The notes beneath the pieces are model-generated. The model had not been told where the DNA came from. It searched no databases and saw only the letters and a program-made list of their open reading frames with translations. A stretch of 49,945 bases of DNA from NCBI GenBank assembly GCA_036985855.1, contig BTQL01000010.1, positions 1 to 49,945 on the forward strand, read 5' to 3'. Within the stretch, counting starts at the first letter, position 1. Each line of letters starts with the position of its first letter. The stretch comes from B3-G11 sp036985855 (lineage in GTDB: Bacteria > Actinomycetota > Acidimicrobiia > Spongiisociales > UBA5794). Made by a program: the position numbers and the translations under genes. Of this stretch, positions 23,486 through 31,785 are shown piece after piece.

Positions 23486-25675
23486 CTAATTGATCAACCA
23501 CTGGATAGCCCGGGTGATCATCCCGGGCTGCTCCAGTGTCGGTGTGTGCACGAGTAGCGCTGGGCAATCAACCGATTCGGCGATCCGGTCGGCTAGGTCG
23601 GTCACAATATGGAATCGGTGTGTCGGAGCTCCGAGGATGACCAGGTTCGCTCCTCGGGAGAATGTCGTGAGCGTTTCGACAAGTCCTTCAGCCGGCCGAA
23701 CTCTGTCATCCCATGGAACGGTGAGTATCGCGCCCAGCTGCTCGTGGTATTCGTGAATGGACTCAGCGAGGGCTGGCGGTGCATCGGCGGGTGTCACATG
23801 AACGAACCGAACAGACGCATCCTCGTAGCGGGCGATGTGATCGGCGATCCCAATCTTCACCGGGTCATACGGGCCGCCTGTTCCAAGAATTGCGATACGG
23901 TCGATGTCCTCAACGGCCCGATTCCGAAGAAAGACGGAGTCGCAGATCAAGTTCTCCCTCAACCATCGAAGATCGCGGTTGATGTGCCGTGTTGCTCTGA
24001 GCTCCTGGGGTAGATCAGCAATGAAGAGGTCGACGCCTTCTCTCTCCACGAACAGGTGGACCATGCCACGGCGATCCTCGTCCGTGTACTGCTGGGTCGT
24101 AACCGTGATTCCGAGAGCATCGGCACGGGCGAGGTCCTCCTCCGCAGGGATCATCCTTCGAGTCCGTGCATCGAAATTGATCACGTGAATTCGCCCACCG
24201 GGCGCGGCCGTGAGGCGCAAAGCGAGGCGGAAGAGAGTCTGCTGTCTGCTTAACCGGGTTGGACGACGGATCAGAACAAGGACGTGTTGGCGACCGCCGG
24301 TTGCCACCGCCGCCGCAGAGTTCTGAATCAGCCTCGCATCCTCACGCAACCTGAGCGCATCTCTGGCCGCCGATTCCTTCACAGCTCGTGACTTGCCGAA
24401 GACCCGATACCAACCGACGCCCACAAGAACGAAACCCGAGGCACCAACCAAGGGGACGATTCCCATCTGAGTCATCAACAGAAGTGCCGCAACGATGCCG
24501 AAGACCTGTGGCGCGGGATAGAGCGGTGATCGGAATTTCGGTCGATACCAATCCAGATGACTTTCCCGGAACGCGATGAGAGCGAGGTTCACGAGCGCGA
24601 ACACGAGGAGTTGGAAGGCCGACGCAAGCTTGGCGAGCTCGAGAAGGGGCACGAACAACACCAGCAGGATCAATACGACACCGGTCACTGTGATGCCCGC
24701 GACTGGTGCACCGGATCTGCGACCGATTCGAGCAAGAAATGGTGGGGCGAGCGAGTTTCTCGCCATGGCGAACGGGTATCGGGCCGAGGCGATCACCCCT
24801 GCGTTTGCCATCGAGAGCAGGGCGAGTACCGCGGTACCCGCGACGATGTAGGCGCCCGACGTTCCGAGGAATTGCAATGCTGCCGTGAGAATCGGCGTCT
24901 CCGTGTCTGCCAACTCATTACCTGGTGTCACACCAACCATCACGGCTACAACAGCCGGGTAGAGGACCAATGCGATAGCAACCGAGGTGAGGATACTGCG
25001 AGGGATATTGCGCCCGGGGTGCTTGATCTCCTCCGCAACGCTCGCGATCTTCGTTACTCCGATGTAGGACACGAATACAACGGCGGTCGCTGCCAGCAGA
25101 CCCTGAATCCCATCAGATAGGAAGGGCTGGAAACTCGATGAGTCGATGTTGGGAGCGCCGAGGATGATGAAACCAGCAAGAAGCAGGAGCACGATCGAGA
25201 CGAGAGCGGTCTGGAACCTGGCGGTTTGGCGGACACCCTTGAGATTCACGAGAACCAGAAGGACCGCGAGTATCGCGGCGATCGGTCGTTCGGGATGCTC
25301 AAAGAAGAATTCGAGATAAGCCGACAAACCGACAAGGGCAAAGGCCGATTTGAACACCAAGGAGAACCAGACACCGAAACCCGCGATGGTGCCCATGAGC
25401 GGACCCATGGCACGATCGATATAGAGATACGTGCCACCGGCCTCCGGCATCGCTGTCGCCATCTCGGATTGGGAAAGCGCGGCAGGGAGGACCACTATGC
25501 CCGCCAGGAAGAAGGCAAGGATCACTGAAGGCCCTGCGATCTTGAAAGCGAGTCCCGGCAGAACGAAGATGCCTGATCCGATCATCGCGCCGATCGAAAT
25601 CGTCAGGACGGCATACAGGCCAAGGGACCGACGCAGAGCGGCGGCCGGTTCGTGCGAGTCGTCGGGTTCGTGCAT
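23486..25675 (-). CDS. APC-superfamily amino acid permease with C-terminal tandem USP-like domains
   Basis: 729 residues from the ATG at 25675 (TTG at 25681 is the alternative). Residues about 15-440 hold 12 membrane spans with the APC signature ISIGAMIGSGIFVLPG in span 1 and EAGGTYLYIDRAMGP further on. Two universal-stress-protein-like domains follow (about 465-590 and 600-725): VLVLIRRPTR, then RIAILGTGGPYD and NLVILGAPTHRF. Such fusions are known among APC transporters; the cytosolic domains may bind nucleotides and gate transport. Substrate unknown. An 8-bp hairpin at 23507-23529 lies within its last codons. Confidence 0.88.
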   Translation of the reverse strand: MHEPDDSHEPAAALRRSLGLYAVLTISIGAMIGSGIFVLPGLAFKIAGPSVILAFFLAGIVVLPAALSQSEMATAMPEAGGTYLYIDRAMGPLMGTIAGFGVWFSLVFKSAFALVGLSAYLEFFFEHPERPIAAILAVLLVLVNLKGVRQTARFQTALVSIVLLLLAGFIILGAPNIDSSSFQPFLSDGIQGLLAATAVVFVSYIGVTKIASVAEEIKHPGRNIPRSILTSVAIALVLYPAVVAVMVGVTPGNELADTETPILTAALQFLGTSGAYIVAGTAVLALLSMANAGVIASARYPFAMARNSLAPPFLARIGRRSGAPVAGITVTGVVLILLVLFVPLLELAKLASAFQLLVFALVNLALIAFRESHLDWYRPKFRSPLYPAPQVFGIVAALLLMTQMGIVPLVGASGFVLVGVGWYRVFGKSRAVKESAARDALRLREDARLIQNSAAAVATGGRQHVLVLIRRPTRLSRQQTLFRLALRLTAAPGGRIHVINFDARTRRMIPAEEDLARADALGITVTTQQYTDEDRRGMVHLFVEREGVDLFIADLPQELRATRHINRDLRWLRENLICDSVFLRNRAVEDIDRIAILGTGGPYDPVKIGIADHIARYEDASVRFVHVTPADAPPALAESIHEYHEQLGAILTVPWDDRVRPAEGLVETLTTFSRGANLVILGAPTHRFHIVTDLADRIAESVDCPALLVHTPTLEQPGMITRAIQWLIN

Positions 25676-25796
25676 CGCCAATCTGATGGAAAGTTAGTCG
25701 AAGAGGCTCGCGTGCGCTCCCGGATCGATCTGCTGACGCCTCGGGGTCGCACCTCGGTGCTCTGGTTGCAGTGCGTTCATTCTCGCGAAACCCAAC

Positions 25797-25831
25797 ACTG
25801 AGTGAAGGGAGAGCAACTCCCCGGGCTCAGT
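25797..25831. promoter_or_regulatory. Nested dyad in the PAC2 promoter
   Basis: ACTGAG and CTCAGT enclose GGGAG-agcaa-CTCCC. The dyad ends on the first base of the -10 hexamer at 25831, so it covers the -35 region and could be an operator. Confidence 0.4.
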
Positions 25832-25836
25832 ACCCT
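25831..25836 (+). promoter_or_regulatory. -10 element of leaderless PAC2 promoter
   Basis: TACCCT, 6 nt before the ATG at 25843. Confidence 0.6.
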
Positions 25837-25842
25837 CTGGCG

Positions 25843-26745
25843 ATGGAAGTCATCAAGCGGGACCATCAGCCCTCGCTTCGGAGCCCAATCGCCATCATCG
25901 CATTCGGTGGTTGGAACGACGCATGTGATGTCGCTTCCACATCTGCCCAGTTTGTCGTCGACGCACATGAGAGCACAGACGTATTCGCTGAGGTCGAACC
26001 AGATGCCTTTTATGACTTCCAGCAGCACCGCCCAACAATCACGATCGACGACGGCGTCACCAAATCTCTCCGGTGGCCGACCATCCGATTCACCGCCATC
26101 GAGCGATCGAACGATGCAAGAGACCTCGTGGTCGTTTCCGGCCCCGAACCGAACTTCTACTGGAAGACGATCGCACGTAGCATCGCCGAACTTCTCGCAG
26201 AGCTCGGGGTCGAGGACGTCATACTCGCTGGGGCGTACGTCGGGGCAGTGAGTCACAGGGACACCGTTCGTTTGTCCGGAGTGGGATCAGACGCGGTGAG
26301 CGTGATCCGCAGCGGACTCGATTCGGCCACATACGAAGGACCTACAGGAATCGTCGGCGTCGTACAGGGAGCCTGCAAGGAATCCGGCATTCGTTCGCTC
26401 AGCATGTGGGCTCCAACACCCCCCTACCTCGGCGGCAATCCTTATCCCAAGGCCGTGTTAGCGATCATCGAGAAGATCTCAGACATCACGAATCTTCACA
26501 TCGACACGGCAGAACTCATCGCGGTCGATGCCGAATACACCCAGAAGGTCGATGACGCTCTCGAAGAAGCAGGCTCGGATGTGTCCGAATTTCTCGAGGA
26601 GCTCGAGGCATACGACGAACCGTTTCTCGGAACGCTTCTCGACCCACACAGGGACTCAGACGAACCGACGAGCCCGAACCTCGACCCGGAAGGAACCGAC
26701 GCCCTCGTAGACGAGATCGTCAAGTTCCTCGAAGGCAACGGCTAG
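25843..26745 (+). CDS. PAC2 family protein
   Basis: 300 residues from the ATG at 25843; the longer frame from 25771 would include promoter sequence. PAC2 domain (about 15-235) with IIAFGGWNDACDVA, VVSGPEPNFYW, VILAGAYVGAVSHRDTV and SMWAPTPPYLGGNPYPKA. The family is named for eukaryotic proteasome assembly chaperone 2. Actinobacterial members often occur with proteasome-bearing genomes, but the role is not established. The C-terminus is highly acidic and probably flexible. A CopD-like membrane protein follows 8 nt downstream. Confidence 0.88.
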   Translation: MEVIKRDHQPSLRSPIAIIAFGGWNDACDVASTSAQFVVDAHESTDVFAEVEPDAFYDFQQHRPTITIDDGVTKSLRWPTIRFTAIERSNDARDLVVVSGPEPNFYWKTIARSIAELLAELGVEDVILAGAYVGAVSHRDTVRLSGVGSDAVSVIRSGLDSATYEGPTGIVGVVQGACKESGIRSLSMWAPTPPYLGGNPYPKAVLAIIEKISDITNLHIDTAELIAVDAEYTQKVDDALEEAGSDVSEFLEELEAYDEPFLGTLLDPHRDSDEPTSPNLDPEGTDALVDEIVKFLEGNG

Positions 26746-26753
26746 CCGACACG

Positions 26754-27143
26754 ATGACCGAATTCGAGGTGCTCAAGTGGGTTCATCTCCTTGCGGCTGC
26801 AACGTGGACCGGCGGACTCATCGTTCTTGCGTTCCTGGTCGGTGCAGCCCGTAAGGCTGGCGCAGACACCGAAGTATTACGCGCCATGGCCAGGCGTTTC
26901 GGCGTCGTGTCGTGGTCGGCGATGGCAATTGCGGTGTTGGCGGGTCTCAGGCTCTACATGCTGATCGGTTTGCCATGGGCCAACTTTGCGCTGAAAGGAA
27001 CTCTGATCGCGCTGTCAATCGGATTCTCCCTGTTTCACCATTTGACAGCGAGACGAACGTCGCCGGCACTGCGCGGACTCCAACAGGGAGTCATCCTGCT
27101 GCTCGCGATCGGTATCTTCGGCGCGGCGGTCGTCCTCGCCTAG
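26754..27143 (+). CDS. CopD-like small membrane protein
   Basis: 129 residues with four membrane spans. KWVHLLAAATWTGGLIVLAF in the first span has the His-x-Trp-x-Gly pattern of CopD/DUF2269 proteins, and HHLTAR with conserved His lies in span 3. CopD-like proteins are linked to copper or haem handling, but sequence cannot settle that. It starts 8 nt after the PAC2 stop, so the two are co-transcribed. The 95 nt downstream contain only a weak dyad near 27160. Confidence 0.7.
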   Translation: MTEFEVLKWVHLLAAATWTGGLIVLAFLVGAARKAGADTEVLRAMARRFGVVSWSAMAIAVLAGLRLYMLIGLPWANFALKGTLIALSIGFSLFHHLTARRTSPALRGLQQGVILLLAIGIFGAAVVLA

Positions 27144-27238
27144 ATTTGATACACCTAGACACTGGTGTCCTGAGTGGCGACTTCGAACTGCTCTCGCCGA
27201 GGCATCTGCGTTCCCGGCAAGGACACCGAGCGCTCAGG

Positions 27239-28381
27239 TCACGAGCGCCCTCGACTCTCGGTCTCGAGCACCTCGATCAGACGGTCGATGTCTGCATCCG
27301 TAGTGTGCAGGTGCGGGGCTATCCGCACCGAATCCCCTCGTACACTGACAGACACCTCTGCGTTGGCGAACCGCTCAGCCAAACCGTCCGGCAACCCATC
27401 GGGATTGCGGATGCCGATGAGATGTGGCGATCGCTGGTTTTCAGGTGCGGCAACCCATCCGAGCTCGGCGGCTCGTTCTGCGATCCGCGAAGTGACGGTG
27501 CCGAGGGTCACAGCGACCTCACCGATGCCCCAGAGCGAGATCTGATCGATCGCAGCGTTGGCCATCGCAACACCGATGAAGTTGGACCGTTCCCCCATGT
27601 CGAATCGACGGGCACCGGATTCGTATGAATCCGTATAGTCAACGAGACCAGCGAAGTCATCTGCGTTCTTGCGCGCGATCCATCCCTCCTCCAACGGCAT
27701 TCCGACACGGTGCTGTTCCGCAACCCATAGGTAGCCGAGACCGTAGAACCCAAGCTGCCACTTGTATCCAACGGATGCCACGAAGTCAGGTTTGCACTCA
27801 TTGACATCCAGCGGCATCGCACCGAACGATTGGCTCGCATCGACGACAAGCGCTGCCCCTACGGATCGAGCAGCCTCGCCGACCGCCTGCAAGTCCACGC
27901 AGCTTCCATCGGTCCAATGACAGTTCGGGACGGCAACTACGGCAGTGCGATCATCGATCCGATCGATGATCGCCTGCGTCCATCCGTGTGATGAACGCGA
28001 GACTGTGACGATCTCGCCACCCTCTCTTTCGACCTTCGCACGCCACGGATAGACATTCGACGGAAACTGCTCCTCGAGCACAACAACCGTACGCCCCGTT
28101 CCGACGGAGAGATTGGCTGCGGCAACTCCGATGCCATACGAGATCGCAGGTACGATCGCCACACCTTCCCCGTCATCGCCAAGGAGCAACCCAACGGTCG
28201 AGCGCAGGTGTTCAACCGGATCGAAGAAACCTGCAGCAGAAACATCCCAGGGGGCCGCCGTCGTACCTATTGCCTCTCTACCCGCAGCCGTGACAGCCTT
28301 GAGCCGAGGACCGAAGTACGCAGAATTCAGATAGGCAACGTGGCCTGGAACATCGAATAGGTAGCGCTGACCGTCGAGCAT
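27239..28381 (-). CDS. Class V aminotransferase-fold PLP enzyme (second)
   Basis: 380 residues. The ATG at 28381 has TAGGCT exactly 6 nt upstream; an in-frame TTG one codon earlier is unneeded. HVAYLNSAYFGPRLKAV at the N-terminus, VVDASQSFGAMPLDV with the cofactor Asp, and SVGYKWQLGFYGLGYLWV with the Schiff-base lysine define the fold. Closest by these motifs to kynureninase/isopenicillin-epimerase-like enzymes. No Cys nucleophile loop for desulfuration is seen. The enzyme is distinct from the one at 14089, with little similarity outside motifs. Reaction unknown. Confidence 0.85.
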   Translation of the reverse strand: MLDGQRYLFDVPGHVAYLNSAYFGPRLKAVTAAGREAIGTTAAPWDVSAAGFFDPVEHLRSTVGLLLGDDGEGVAIVPAISYGIGVAAANLSVGTGRTVVVLEEQFPSNVYPWRAKVEREGGEIVTVSRSSHGWTQAIIDRIDDRTAVVAVPNCHWTDGSCVDLQAVGEAARSVGAALVVDASQSFGAMPLDVNECKPDFVASVGYKWQLGFYGLGYLWVAEQHRVGMPLEEGWIARKNADDFAGLVDYTDSYESGARRFDMGERSNFIGVAMANAAIDQISLWGIGEVAVTLGTVTSRIAERAAELGWVAAPENQRSPHLIGIRNPDGLPDGLAERFANAEVSVSVRGDSVRIAPHLHTTDADIDRLIEVLETESRGRS

Positions 28382-28387
28382 CAAAGC

Positions 28388-28393
28388 AGCCTA
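28388..28393 (-). promoter_or_regulatory. -10 element of second class V aminotransferase
   Basis: TAGGCT on the minus strand, 6 nt before ATG 28381. Confidence 0.55.
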
Positions 28394-28430
28394 GATGCCG
28401 GACGACAGGTTCCAGCTGGGCCGGTGGACT

Positions 28431-28458
28431 GTGAACGGTGAACGGTGAACGGTGAACC
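28431..28458. repeat. Near-perfect heptamer array GTGAACG x4
   Basis: Three identical GTGAACG units and a fourth GTGAACC. The most regular of the arrays in the window, upstream of the aminotransferase promoter. Confidence 0.85.
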
Positions 28459-28493
28459 ACCGTACCCCGCTGGAGTGGGTGTAGTTCTCTCAT

Positions 28494-28536
28494 TGCAGAG
28501 CATGGGCCCCCACACCGTGGGGGCCCATGCTCTGCA
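28494..28536 (-). terminator. Terminator hairpin abutting bS22 stop
   Basis: A perfect 20-bp stem (TGCAGAGCATGGGCCCCCAC and complement) with loop ACC begins directly after the stop codon of the bS22-like gene. No T-tract follows on either strand. An intrinsic terminator or 3'-end stabiliser. Confidence 0.8.
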
Positions 28537-28629
28537 TCACTTCTTGCGTTTGTGCCGATTCGCCTTCAAGCGTTTGCGGTATTTGTGCTTGCTCATCTTC
28601 TTGCGACGCTTCTTGATGACAGAACCCAT
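28537..28629 (-). CDS. Small ribosomal protein bS22-like (AURKAIP1/COX24 domain)
   Basis: 30 residues: begins MGSVIKKRRKKM, then SKHKYRKRLKANRHKRKK. It is almost entirely Lys, Arg and His, and matches the actinobacterial bS22 type (Mycobacterium members begin MGSVIKKRRKRM). That protein binds 16S rRNA in the small subunit. GAGGA 9 nt before the ATG. A TATGCT hexamer at 28703-28708 (minus strand) is the likely -10. Gene callers with a length cut-off will miss it. Confidence 0.93.
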   Translation of the reverse strand: MGSVIKKRRKKMSKHKYRKRLKANRHKRKK

Positions 28630-28754
28630 GCAGGTGATCCTCGTTTTTGAAATCGGGACGTGACAGCGCAGAACATCCGCTGGACGAGTCGCGCTCGCCC
28701 GAAGCATAGGCAGGTTCCGTCGTTGATGACCGTCGCCTGTGAGCGAGCCGTCGT

Positions 28755-28760
28755 TAGCAT
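28755..28760 (+). promoter_or_regulatory. -10 element of leaderless GATase-like gene
   Basis: TAGCAT, 6 nt before the ATG at 28767. Confidence 0.5.
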
Positions 28761-28766
28761 TGCGGG

Positions 28767-29507
28767 ATGCACCCCATCATCGGTATTACCGCTCGACCTC
28801 AAACCGTTCCTTCGGCTAACAACGAATTACTGAGCTACGTCACTTCTCATACCTACACCGACAGCGTTCTGAGCGCCGGGGGTATCCCTGTCCTTCTCCT
28901 CCCTGTCGATTCCGGGTTCATCGATTCGTTGCTCGACCGGGTGGACGGCATCGTCCTCTCCGGAGGTGGTGACATCGCCCCGGAGCGATACCGAGCGGAA
29001 GCAACCGATACGGTACGCGCGGTGAATTACGAGCGCGACGAATTCGAGCTCAAACTCGTGGAAAAGGCGTATGAACGCAAGATGCCCACGTTCGCGATCT
29101 GTCGCGGCAACCAGGTCGTCAACGTCGCGTTCGGTGGAACCCTCATACAGGATCTCCCCTCCCACGGCGGTGCGCACGACCACGACGTCGCGGGCGAGGG
29201 CGCATACGAGCCGCACGCGGAGGCAATGGTGGAAGAGGGGGCGAAGATCGCTGCGGTTTTCGGACCTGGCCTCCACAGAATCAATTCGATACATCACCAG
29301 GCAGTCGAGGAGCTCGGAGATGGCCTCAGGGTCGTCGCAAGCGCTCCTGATGGTACCGTGGAAGCGCTTGAACACGAGGACGAGTCGTGGGACTTGCTGT
29401 CGGTACAGTGGCATCCGGAGTACCTCGCCGTTCGCGACCACGGTGATTCACACGATCTCTTCGCAGCCTTCGTCGAATCAGCCGCGAAGTACGCCGCCAA
29501 CTCGTAG
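28767..29507 (+). CDS. Class I glutamine amidotransferase-like hydrolase (PuuD/peptidase C26 family)
   Basis: 246 residues, the amidotransferase fold alone. Nucleophile Cys in FAICRGNQ, catalytic His and Glu in SVQWHPEY. Oxyanion-side motif GIVLSGGGDIAPERY. Related enzymes hydrolyse gamma-glutamyl bonds, as in gamma-glutamyl-GABA in putrescine breakdown. A class III aminotransferase of GABA type exists at 6783, but far away, so a link is speculative. The LMW phosphatase gene starts on the next base. Confidence 0.88.
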   Translation: MHPIIGITARPQTVPSANNELLSYVTSHTYTDSVLSAGGIPVLLLPVDSGFIDSLLDRVDGIVLSGGGDIAPERYRAEATDTVRAVNYERDEFELKLVEKAYERKMPTFAICRGNQVVNVAFGGTLIQDLPSHGGAHDHDVAGEGAYEPHAEAMVEEGAKIAAVFGPGLHRINSIHHQAVEELGDGLRVVASAPDGTVEALEHEDESWDLLSVQWHPEYLAVRDHGDSHDLFAAFVESAAKYAANS

Positions 29508-29942
29508 ATGACCGTGCCAGACAGGACCAGGGTTCTCTTCGTCTGCACCGGAAACATCTGCCGATCGGCGTTCGCCGAGGTGATGGCGAGATCCGTGTTC
29601 GCTGAGAGATCCTTTATGTTCTCGAGCGCCGGTACCCACGCCATTCCCGGGAGTCCCGCGACCCGCAACATGCAGACGGTCGCATTGGAGCGGGGTCTTG
29701 ATCTCTCGAACCACACAGCAACACCGTTGGATCGATGCAACGAACCCGACACCGTGTTCGGCATGGAGCAACATCACCTGATTGCAGCCCGAGAGCACTT
29801 TCCGGGCCTGGACGCATCAAGGATCAGGCTCCTGGACCATCCGATGGAGATACCAGACCCATACGGCGCCGACCTCGACGACTACCGCTCCACTGCCGAC
29901 CGTTTCGAGCGCGTATTCGAGGCACGTGACCTCGTCAAATGA
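29508..29942 (+). CDS. Low-molecular-weight protein tyrosine phosphatase
   Basis: 144 residues. The P-loop CTGNICRS near the N-terminus (C-x5-R) and the general-acid Asp in EIPDPYGADLDDY are in place. Family members dephosphorylate Tyr or act in arsenate reduction; the DPYG loop favours phosphatase. In actinobacteria they often regulate capsule or secreted effectors. It follows the amidotransferase-like gene with no gap and ends 8 nt inside the convergent thrB gene. Confidence 0.88.
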   Translation: MTVPDRTRVLFVCTGNICRSAFAEVMARSVFAERSFMFSSAGTHAIPGSPATRNMQTVALERGLDLSNHTATPLDRCNEPDTVFGMEQHHLIAAREHFPGLDASRIRLLDHPMEIPDPYGADLDDYRSTADRFERVFEARDLVK

Positions 29943-30777
29943 GACCTTCATAGTCAGGCTTCAATGCCAGTACCTCGCCTGCCACACCGAGGACACCGCC
30001 CATTGCTCCAATGACACGGCCGCGGGTGGCGCTTGTTGTGAACGCGAGAGCACTCGGGCCGGCGCCGGACCAACATGCGTGCACAGCGCCAGCCCTCCGA
30101 GCCGCATCGATGAGCTCCCCCGTGATCGGCGAAAGTTCCGCTCTCGGCAGCTCATGGATCTCATCCCCGCCTGCGTGAGACAGAGCATCAACATCGCCGT
30201 CGACAAGCCCCGCGAGCAGGAACGAGAGTCGCGTGATTGTCCGTGTTACGGCATCGAACGAGACCGATTCTGGCAAGGCCTTCCGTGCATCAACGGTCTT
30301 CAGCCTCGAATCCGGTATGCCGACCACCGGGTGCAACGAGTCGTGTAACCGCATCCGTTTGACTCCGTTCAACGAAGCTACGATGAGGCCTCCGAACACC
30401 GATGCAGCAGGGTTGTCCGCATGACCTTCCAGTTCGGTCACGATCTCAAAGACCTTTCGACGACCTCCCCCGTCCGCAGTCGCCTTCATCGCTGCCGCGG
30501 CCACTGAAGACATGACGGCGCCCGAAGATCCGAGTCCTTTCGCCCTCGGAATCTCATTGGACAACGTGATGTGCATCGGACGCCCAACAGCCATGTCGAC
30601 CACGCGATGGATGATGTCACCAATCTCGAGAGGGTTCGTTGATCCGTTCTCGGTGATCGTCATCGAGTCAGACGGCTCAGCTGTGGCGATACAACGCAGC
30701 GAGAGGGCAAGGGCTAGCGTATCGAACCCCGGTCCGAGGTTGCCCGACGACGCGGGTGCTGATGCCTCTCCGATCAC
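29935..30777 (-). CDS. thrB: GHMP kinase, probably homoserine kinase ThrB
   Basis: 280 residues, a little short for ThrB. ATP loop IPRAKGLGSSGAVMSS, N-terminal APASSGNLGPGFDTLALAL and GHADNPAASVFGG match homoserine kinase; GAVHACWSGAGPSALAF is the C-terminal GHMP motif. ThrB phosphorylates homoserine for threonine synthesis. thrC and hom are not adjacent, so another GHMP kinase is possible. GTG start overlaps the CDF transporter stop (GTGA). The 3' end overlaps the convergent phosphatase gene by 8 nt. Confidence 0.8.
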   Translation of the reverse strand: MIGEASAPASSGNLGPGFDTLALALSLRCIATAEPSDSMTITENGSTNPLEIGDIIHRVVDMAVGRPMHITLSNEIPRAKGLGSSGAVMSSVAAAAMKATADGGGRRKVFEIVTELEGHADNPAASVFGGLIVASLNGVKRMRLHDSLHPVVGIPDSRLKTVDARKALPESVSFDAVTRTITRLSFLLAGLVDGDVDALSHAGGDEIHELPRAELSPITGELIDAARRAGAVHACWSGAGPSALAFTTSATRGRVIGAMGGVLGVAGEVLALKPDYEGLI

Positions 30778-31676
30778 CGGCGCACCGCCTCTATGAAAAT
30801 GCGTGTCGCTTCGGGGCAGGCTTCAGAAACTGAAATCTCGATACGTTCGATAGCTGCCACTTCATCTACGTTCTCATCGAATGCGACATCTGCCGTAACC
30901 AGGATCTCATGCAGTGCAAGCTGCATCGTCAGTAGACGCTCAACATGATGCACCTCTTCGATGCTCAGTATCGCCACGCGGATCGCCGATCGATCCTCTC
31001 GGCTTGCCGCCTCTCCGATGAGCAACGCGCTCATCTCCCGCGCTATGACCAAGGCAACAGCGCCAAGGACAAGACCGATGAGTACCGACGCAAGCCCATC
31101 CCAGACAGCTGAACCGGTGATGTCCGTGAGAATCAGTCCCGTTGCCGCGATGACAAGACCTGTCACCGCTGCGGTGTCCTCGAACAACACGATGATCAGT
31201 GCTGAATCCTTCGACTCCTTGATCATCCGCCAGGCTGACTTCGTGCCACGAATCCGATTGAACTGCTTGATGGCGGGAACCAGAGCAAGGAAGATCTCAA
31301 AACCCGCAGCGATCGCGAGAACCACCAGGGAGAAAACAAGGCCTTCACCCTCATGAGCATCCGGATTCTGGATACGTTGCCAGCCGTTGATGATGGAAAG
31401 TACGGCGCCTCCGACGAACAGCACGACGGCAACCATGAACGACCAGAAGTACATCGCTTTCCCGCGTCCGAATGGATGGGTGACGTCCGCCTTGTACCGC
31501 GAAACTGCTTCACCACGAAGCAAGAACAGCTGATTCCCGGTGTCGGCCGCAGAGTGGATTGCCTCGGCGAGCATCGCCGAACTCCCGGATATCCCCGCAG
31601 CGATGAACTTCGTGACGGCGATGAAGGCATTCGCGGTGAGTGCGAGCAGTATGAGCCGTTTCGATTCGGAAGCCAT
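30774..31676 (-). CDS. Cation diffusion facilitator transporter
   Basis: 300 residues. Six membrane spans with the metal site HSAADTGNQ in span 2 and DVTHPFGRGKAMYFW after it, as in Zn/Mn/Fe CDF exporters. DTAAVTGLVIAATG in span 5 gives the second Asp. The cytosolic C-terminal domain (about 215-300) is present. Metal unknown. TACTCT lies 8 nt before the ATG. Co-transcribed with thrB. Confidence 0.9.
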   Translation of the reverse strand: MASESKRLILLALTANAFIAVTKFIAAGISGSSAMLAEAIHSAADTGNQLFLLRGEAVSRYKADVTHPFGRGKAMYFWSFMVAVVLFVGGAVLSIINGWQRIQNPDAHEGEGLVFSLVVLAIAAGFEIFLALVPAIKQFNRIRGTKSAWRMIKESKDSALIIVLFEDTAAVTGLVIAATGLILTDITGSAVWDGLASVLIGLVLGAVALVIAREMSALLIGEAASREDRSAIRVAILSIEEVHHVERLLTMQLALHEILVTADVAFDENVDEVAAIERIEISVSEACPEATRIFIEAVRR

Positions 31677-31687
31677 GGACAGAGAGA

Positions 31688-31722
31688 GTACAGAATCTCA
31701 GGTAACAGCTATCAGGTATCAG
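31688..31722. repeat. Degenerate heptamer array (5 units)
   Basis: ATCTCAG, GTAACAG, CTATCAG and GTATCAG in strict 7-nt register plus a weaker first unit. It lies in the divergent gap between the CDF and ABC genes. Confidence 0.65.
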
Positions 31723-31772
31723 GCCGAACGGCCGCCACTGCGTTGGTTTCGTTACCATTCCCTTTCACTATC

Positions 31773-31778
31773 AAGGAG
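31773..31778 (+). promoter_or_regulatory. Ribosome binding site deciding the ABC ATPase start
   Basis: AAGGAG, 7 nt before the GTG at 31786. Confidence 0.6.
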
Positions 31779-31785
31779 TGAATCC

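Noticed and set aside
23507..23529. AGCCCGGG/CCCGGGCT hairpin as terminator
   Set aside because: It lies inside the last codons of the APC permease gene, before the stop, with no T-run.
24557..25120. 187-codon plus-strand open frame
   Set aside because: Antisense to the APC permease and extremely polar, with no start signal.
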